Assembly (NCBI RefSeq): GCF_014202645.1
Contig: NZ_JACHHG010000004.1
Coordinates: forward strand, 1 to 64,000
Direction: 5' to 3'
DNA length: 64,000 bases
From: Deinobacterium chartae
GTDB lineage: Bacteria; Deinococcota; Deinococci; Deinococcales; Deinococcaceae
This document shows, piece after piece, positions 60,346-64,000 of this stretch. The notes under the pieces are model-generated. The model saw only the letters and a list, made by a program, of their open reading frames with translations, ran no database searches and was not told the DNA's origin. Within the stretch, counting starts at the first letter, position 1. Each line of letters starts with the position of its first letter. Position numbers and translations under genes: made by a program.

Positions 60346-60368
60346 GGCGCCCTGTGGGCGCCTTTTTT
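60346..60368 (+). terminator. Terminator after the 100-residue gene
   Basis: GGCGCCC-TGT-GGGCGCC followed by six T residues. Three-base loop with a real U-tract. Confidence 0.85.
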
Positions 60369-60388
60369 GGGGCGGCCGGGACTGCGCT

Positions 60389-60844
60389 TTACAGCAAGAC
60401 GTCGGGCGGCTGGGCCAGCTGAACTTCGAGTTCGGCCAGGTCCGCATTCAGGCGCTCGAGCAGTTCCACGTCCACGTGGCCGAAGCGCTCGCCCAGCAGC
60501 GCTCGGATGGTGTACAGGCTCTGCTCGCGTCGCTGCCGACCTTCGGGGGTCAGCTCGAGGCGAAAGCGCCGCAGGTCGTTCTGGTCCACGCTGCGCTCCA
60601 CCAAGCGCAGGCTGACCAGGCGGTCGAGGATGCGGGTTACGGTCGGGGCAGGCAGCTTCATCTGCGCCGCGATGCGTCCCGGGCGCATCTCACCCTCCTG
60701 GATGGCGCGCAGCACAAACAGTTCTTTCAGGTTCAAGCCCAGCTTGTCCTCGAGGGGAGCGTCCAGGATCGAGGTGAACTCGCGCGCGAGCTGAAGCACC
60801 CGGCGCACGACGGGAAGGATGCGTTCGTCCGCGTGAGTGTCCAT
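60389..60844 (-). CDS. MarR-family transcriptional regulator
   Basis: A 151-residue winged-helix regulator with the helix-turn-helix MRPGRIAAQMKLPAPTVTRILDRL and the wing DQNDLRRFRLELTPEG. The ATG at 60844 lies 7 nt after TACGAT; an ATG at 60853 overlaps that box and is not used. The flanking genes do not reveal its target. Confidence 0.88.
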   Translation of the reverse strand: MDTHADERILPVVRRVLQLAREFTSILDAPLEDKLGLNLKELFVLRAIQEGEMRPGRIAAQMKLPAPTVTRILDRLVSLRLVERSVDQNDLRRFRLELTPEGRQRREQSLYTIRALLGERFGHVDVELLERLNADLAELEVQLAQPPDVLL

Positions 60845-60851
60845 GCCCTTC

Positions 60852-60857
60852 ATCGTA
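60852..60857 (-). promoter_or_regulatory. -10 box of the leaderless MarR gene at 60844
   Basis: TACGAT on the minus strand, 7 nt before the ATG. Confidence 0.5.
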
Positions 60858-60908
60858 TGCGACGCTCCTGTCGTGCGGGCCGGTGCCCGAGGTGAGGGTT
60901 CCGTGCAC

Positions 60909-61451
60909 TCAGCGCTGCTGGCTGCGCGCCAAAATCACGTCATGGTAGAAGCTGCGCCCCAGCTCGTTCGCGGCGGAACGCACGAAATCCTGCGGGTCGC
61001 GGCGCGGCAGGACCCCGAAGTTGCCGCGCTGGTACAGGATGTGAGCACCCTGCGAGATCGCGGCCTCGGCCACCTGCCCGGAAAAGGTGCGGAAACGGTT
61101 GATCGAGGTGGGCTGCATGATCACCCGCAGGGTGGTCTGGTAGGCGTACAGGTCGCTGCCCGCCGCGCGCAGGATCACGGTCAGCTCCGGATAGGCCGCG
61201 CACTTTGCGTCCTGGGTGACCGCTCCCAACCCCAGGTCCGCCATGCGCGGGTTCAGGGCCTCGCGCGCGATGCGGGTCAGGGCCGGGTCCGCTCGGCCCT
61301 CGAGGTACACGTTCACCTCGAGCCGGTCGCACAGCGCCTGGCGGTCCAGCAACCTCAGGTTATCGACGCTTGGCCCGAAGAGCTGCGCTCCGGCCGCACC
61401 TGCAGCCAGGGTCAGCCCCAGGCAGACCGCACACCGCACGCGTTGTCCCAT
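60909..61451 (-). CDS. Exported hypothetical protein
   Basis: A 180-residue protein with a signal peptide (MGQRVRCAVCLGLTLAAGAAG, cleavage probably after AQL or GAQ). The mature part (NLRLLDRQALCDRLEVNVYLEG...) is rich in Arg and Leu with two cysteines that may pair. No family is recognised. The ATG at 61451 is supported by CATAAT 6 nt upstream; the ORF extension to 61565 is not used. Confidence 0.65.
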   Translation of the reverse strand: MGQRVRCAVCLGLTLAAGAAGAQLFGPSVDNLRLLDRQALCDRLEVNVYLEGRADPALTRIAREALNPRMADLGLGAVTQDAKCAAYPELTVILRAAGSDLYAYQTTLRVIMQPTSINRFRTFSGQVAEAAISQGAHILYQRGNFGVLPRRDPQDFVRSAANELGRSFYHDVILARSQQR

Positions 61452-61457
61452 GCACCG

Positions 61458-61463
61458 ATTATG
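61458..61463 (-). promoter_or_regulatory. -10 box of the leaderless gene at 61451
   Basis: CATAAT on the minus strand, 6 nt before the ATG; it overlaps the stop of the upstream EEP-like fragment. Confidence 0.4.
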
Positions 61464-61923
61464 GCACGCCGCTCCGCACCAAGTCGGCCACCACCGCCCG
61501 ATGATCCGAGGGCGCGTCGGCCGTGCGCACGGCCGACGCGCGCAACCCGCGGCTCCACACGTCATCGGTGCGCATCAGAGGCAACCTCGAGGGAAAGGTG
61601 TACCCCAACCCCCGCCCCGCAACCGCGAAGGCGTCTTGCAGGCGGCCCAGCGCCCCGTACAGCAGGCCGCGCGGCGGGGTGTTCAAGTCGCCCAGCAGCA
61701 ACGCCGGACCGCGTGCGCTTTCGAGAGCGCCCGGCAGCGCCCGGACCTGTGCGGCGCGCCTGCGCTCGACCAGGGCGTGCCGCGCGAAAAAGTCCAGACC
61801 TGCCGTAGACGCCGTGGGCCGGATCAGGGTGCCGCTCCGGTGAGCGCGCAGCACCCGCACGCGGCGGCCCTGCACCTCCTCCTGGGCCACCCGCAGCTCG
61901 AAGCCCGGCAGTTCGCGTCGCAG
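61459..61923 (-). pseudogene. N-terminally truncated endonuclease/exonuclease/phosphatase-family gene
   Basis: About 155 residues read as the C-terminal part of an EEP-fold enzyme: LRRELPGFELRV..., then LLLGDLNTPP (the metal-binding GDLN/GDFN motif), the RTDDVW segment and the SDHRAVVADL histidine motif. The N-terminal half with the NxH and QE catalytic motifs is missing, and no start codon with a ribosome site is visible. The next 165 bases (61924-62089) hold no recognisable coding sequence beyond a short GTG frame that stops after 11 codons. The gene is probably broken by a deletion. Confidence 0.5.
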
Positions 61924-62089
61924 CGCGGCCCCAGCGGCGCTACAAGGTTGACGCGCTCCAGCGGACCAGCGTCACGGCATCACTCCGGCCACCGCACGCC
62001 ACGTGACGCCCGGCGGGATGGGCCGGCGAACGGGGGGCTGGAGGGCACCGACGGCAAACCGGACCATGCCCCGGTATGCCCCACCCGGT

Positions 62090-62968
62090 TCAGTGCGCCT
62101 CGGCCACGGTCCAGTCCAGCCAGGCGCGCAGGCGCTCCAGCGAAACCGCCAGTTCGGCCGGAGTGCTGCCCAGGTGGCCCAGCAGCGCGGTGGCTTCCTC
62201 GGCGAATCCGGGCGGAACGCGCCCGAAAGAGCGCAGCTCGCGCAGCGCGCCTTTCTCGTTGAGGTAGTGCCGACCGTTCAGCGCGAACAGCACCACGGTC
62301 AGGCACATCACGCACTGGTAGGCGCAGCCCGCCACGTACGCCGCGTCGCCGCGCGCGGCGGCCTTGGGCGCGATGTCCAGCGCGAAACCCGCCTGCCACA
62401 GGTACGTGCCGACCACCGCCCGGCGCAGCGCCTCCGGGTAGGGAGTCAGCCGCGCACGCCACGCGCGGAGCACCCCGCCGCGCTCCTCGAGGACCTGCCC
62501 CTCGGCCAGTTCGCCCAGATAGATCAGCGGGGTGAAGCCGAAAGGGTGGCCGGGCTGGTGATGGTGGCTCAAGCGGCCCAAGAGCGCTTCGTCCACCGCC
62601 TCTCGAACCCGGGCGAGGTCGCGGTAGAGCAGGTCCACCCGCTGCCCCGCGATGGTCAGCCAGCCGCCCCCGTTGATCCAGGGGCCCCAGCCGCCGTAAC
62701 CGGTCAGCCGCGCCTCGAGCGGCGGGTCCACCCGCGCGCGCGCCCAGGCCCGCAGCGCCCCGAGGTCCGGCGGAGCGGCGGGATCGTAGTACAGCCCCAG
62801 GTCGAGGTTCGAGTCGGTGTGCCCGGTGCCGCGCGCCAGCGAGCCGCCCAGGGTGACGGCGGCCACCCCTGCAAGAGCGGACAGTTCGCGGGCCAGGGTG
62901 CGCGCGCGGTCGAGCAGTTCGGCGGCTTCGGTCCCGGTCAGCGGTCGGGGCGAGCCGGAAGCGTTCAT
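62090..62968 (-). CDS. Nucleotidyltransferase-domain protein
   Basis: A 292-residue protein of the DNA polymerase beta-like nucleotidyltransferase superfamily. The GSLARG turn near residue 40 is followed by DSNLDLGLYYD, where the usual SDxDL catalytic pair appears as SNxDL, so one Asp is replaced by Asn. The C-terminal half resembles the helical domain of aminoglycoside-type or DUF4037-like transferases. The ATG at 62968 overlaps the ABC-F stop by four bases. The substrate is unknown, and activity may be altered by the Asn. Confidence 0.8.
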   Translation of the reverse strand: MNASGSPRPLTGTEAAELLDRARTLARELSALAGVAAVTLGGSLARGTGHTDSNLDLGLYYDPAAPPDLGALRAWARARVDPPLEARLTGYGGWGPWINGGGWLTIAGQRVDLLYRDLARVREAVDEALLGRLSHHHQPGHPFGFTPLIYLGELAEGQVLEERGGVLRAWRARLTPYPEALRRAVVGTYLWQAGFALDIAPKAAARGDAAYVAGCAYQCVMCLTVVLFALNGRHYLNEKGALRELRSFGRVPPGFAEEATALLGHLGSTPAELAVSLERLRAWLDWTVAEAH

Positions 62969-64000
62969 TCCTCGAGCCTCCACTCGCCCGACTCCAGCCA
63001 CAGCCGCCGCGTTGCCACCCGCTGCACCAGCCGCCGGTCGTGCGAGGCGAAGATCACCGTACCGGGGTAATCCGCCAAGAAAGCCTCGAGAGTATCGATG
63101 GCCTCCGGGTCAAGGTGGTTGGTGGGTTCGTCGAGCACGAGCAGGTGCGCGCGGGTGATCCCCAGCCGCGCCAGGCTCAGGCGGGTGCGCTGCCCGCCCG
63201 AGAGCCGCGCTATCTCCAGCTGCGGGTCGCGCGGCAGGTCCAGCGCGGCCAGCAGCGCGTACAGATCGTGGCGGGCCAGCGCGGGGTTGGCCGAACGCAG
63301 GGCGTCTTCGAGGGTCGTGAGGTTCAGGAGTTCCTCGCCGTGCTGGCCCGCCCAGTACAGCTCGAGGCCCACGCCCCGGCGCACCTCGCCCTCCGCCGCT
63401 GGGGTGTGCCCCAGCAGCACCGACAGCAGGCTGCTCTTGCCGCTGCCGTTTTCGCCCAGGAGGGCCAAACGGTCGCCGCGCCGCACGCTGAGGTTCAGCC
63501 CGCGCAGCAGCGTGCGCCCGCCGCGCGCCACGCCGAGGTTCTCGAGGCGCAGCACGTCGTTGGGGCCGTGTGGCACCTCGCCCAGCGGGACGTGCAGGCG
63601 CAGCATGTCCTCGAAAGGCTTTTCCGGGGCGTCTTCGCGCATGCGCTCCAGGCGTTTCTCGAGGGCCCTCGCCTTGCGCGCCAGCGTGTTCGAGACGCTC
63701 TCGGCCTTGTTCTTGGCGAGCAGCAGCGACTGGTTGCCGGCCCGCCTGTGGTTGAACTGTCCGGCCGAGCGCGCGGCACTGCCTGCCGCGCGCGCCTCGG
63801 CCTCGAGGGCTGCCGCCTTGCGGGCGAAAGCCTGGTAGTCGCGCTGCTGCGCCGCCCGCAGCGTGCGCCGTAAGGCCATCGCCGCGCTGTAGTTGCCGGG
63901 GTATTCGTGCAGCGACCCGCGCTCGAGCTCCAGTACCCGCTGCGCGGTCGCGTCCAGAAAACTGCGGTCGTGCGAGACGATCAGGAACGTGGCACTCTGC
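62965..64000 (-). CDS. ABC-F family ATPase (partial, cut by the window edge)
   Basis: At least 345 residues of a two-ATPase ABC-F protein without membrane domains; the start lies beyond 64000. The visible part begins with the H-loop of the first ATPase (FLIVSHDRSFLD), then an Arg/Ala-rich linker and the second ATPase with Walker A GENGSGKSS, the signature LSGGQRTRLSLAR and Walker B LLVLDEPTNHLD. ABC-F proteins bind the ribosome to relieve stalls or protect it from antibiotics. The overlap with the nucleotidyltransferase gene suggests one transcript. Confidence 0.93.
   Translation of the reverse strand, partial: QSATFLIVSHDRSFLDATAQRVLELERGSLHEYPGNYSAAMALRRTLRAAQQRDYQAFARKAAALEAEARAAGSAARSAGQFNHRRAGNQSLLLAKNKAESVSNTLARKARALEKRLERMREDAPEKPFEDMLRLHVPLGEVPHGPNDVLRLENLGVARGGRTLLRGLNLSVRRGDRLALLGENGSGKSSLLSVLLGHTPAAEGEVRRGVGLELYWAGQHGEELLNLTTLEDALRSANPALARHDLYALLAALDLPRDPQLEIARLSGGQRTRLSLARLGITRAHLLVLDEPTNHLDPEAIDTLEAFLADYPGTVIFASHDRRLVQRVATRRLWLESGEWRLEE

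Overview
The window comes from a GC-rich bacterium of the Deinococcus lineage. The pointers are: many genes that start 5-8 nt after a TANNNT -10 box with no ribosome binding site (leaderless mRNAs, a known Deinococcus habit); a futalosine-pathway menaquinone gene (mqnD); envelope proteins with signal peptides, DUF11 repeats and an outer-membrane-like barrel; and strong use of CTC-GAG for Leu-Glu. No phage, insertion sequence, CRISPR array or replication origin was recognised. Most of the window is core chromosome.

Layout. 1-3.9 kb: tRNA-Gly, a zinc-ribbon protein, then reverse-strand ppk2, an AlaX-type editing protein (with a possible leader ORF), tsaB and a secreted C39-like protein. 3.9-20 kb: pyrG behind two terminator-like hairpins, coaE, a secreted TPR protein, the rpsB-tsf-pyrH-frr-cdsA-dxr-rseP run of translation, phospholipid, isoprenoid and site-2-protease genes, a glycosyltransferase, a MoxR ATPase/VWA-metallopeptidase pair and small lineage proteins. 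20-22 kb: mqnD, then a decayed stretch with an AT-rich scar, the tail of a gcvPB gene and a broken nitroreductase-like gene. 22-32 kb: an ABC exporter, rarA, a sugar ABC importer with its ROK regulator, a MarR regulator, and an EamA transporter behind a candidate leader peptide.

32-41 kb is an arginine/pyrimidine block: carB diverges from argG-GNAT-argH-GNAT-(N-acetylglutamate synthase-like), followed by carA. The carB/argG gap holds a consensus promoter, a perfect palindrome and a long stem, so carbamoyl phosphate and arginine synthesis are probably co-regulated there. 41.3-55.8 kb is one forward-strand cluster of five exported proteins: a one-domain DUF11-like protein, two large DUF11 proteins that share an N-terminal module, a protein with a barrel-like C-terminal half, and a 1626-residue DUF11/beta-helix protein. 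It is the least explained multigene unit here and my best candidate for an undescribed envelope system.

55.8-64 kb: an S4-domain YlmH-like protein, a ZapE/AFG1-like ATPase, a small protein behind a duplicated Shine-Dalgarno segment, an M20 peptidase, a second MarR regulator, an N-terminally truncated EEP-family nuclease, a nucleotidyltransferase, and an ABC-F ATPase cut by the window edge.

Regulation is the most interesting layer: leaderless starts, two candidate leader ORFs (before alaX and before the EamA transporter), a pyrG leader that may sense CTP, and long three-base-loop hairpins without U-tracts at gene ends. These are sequence-based inferences made by eye.
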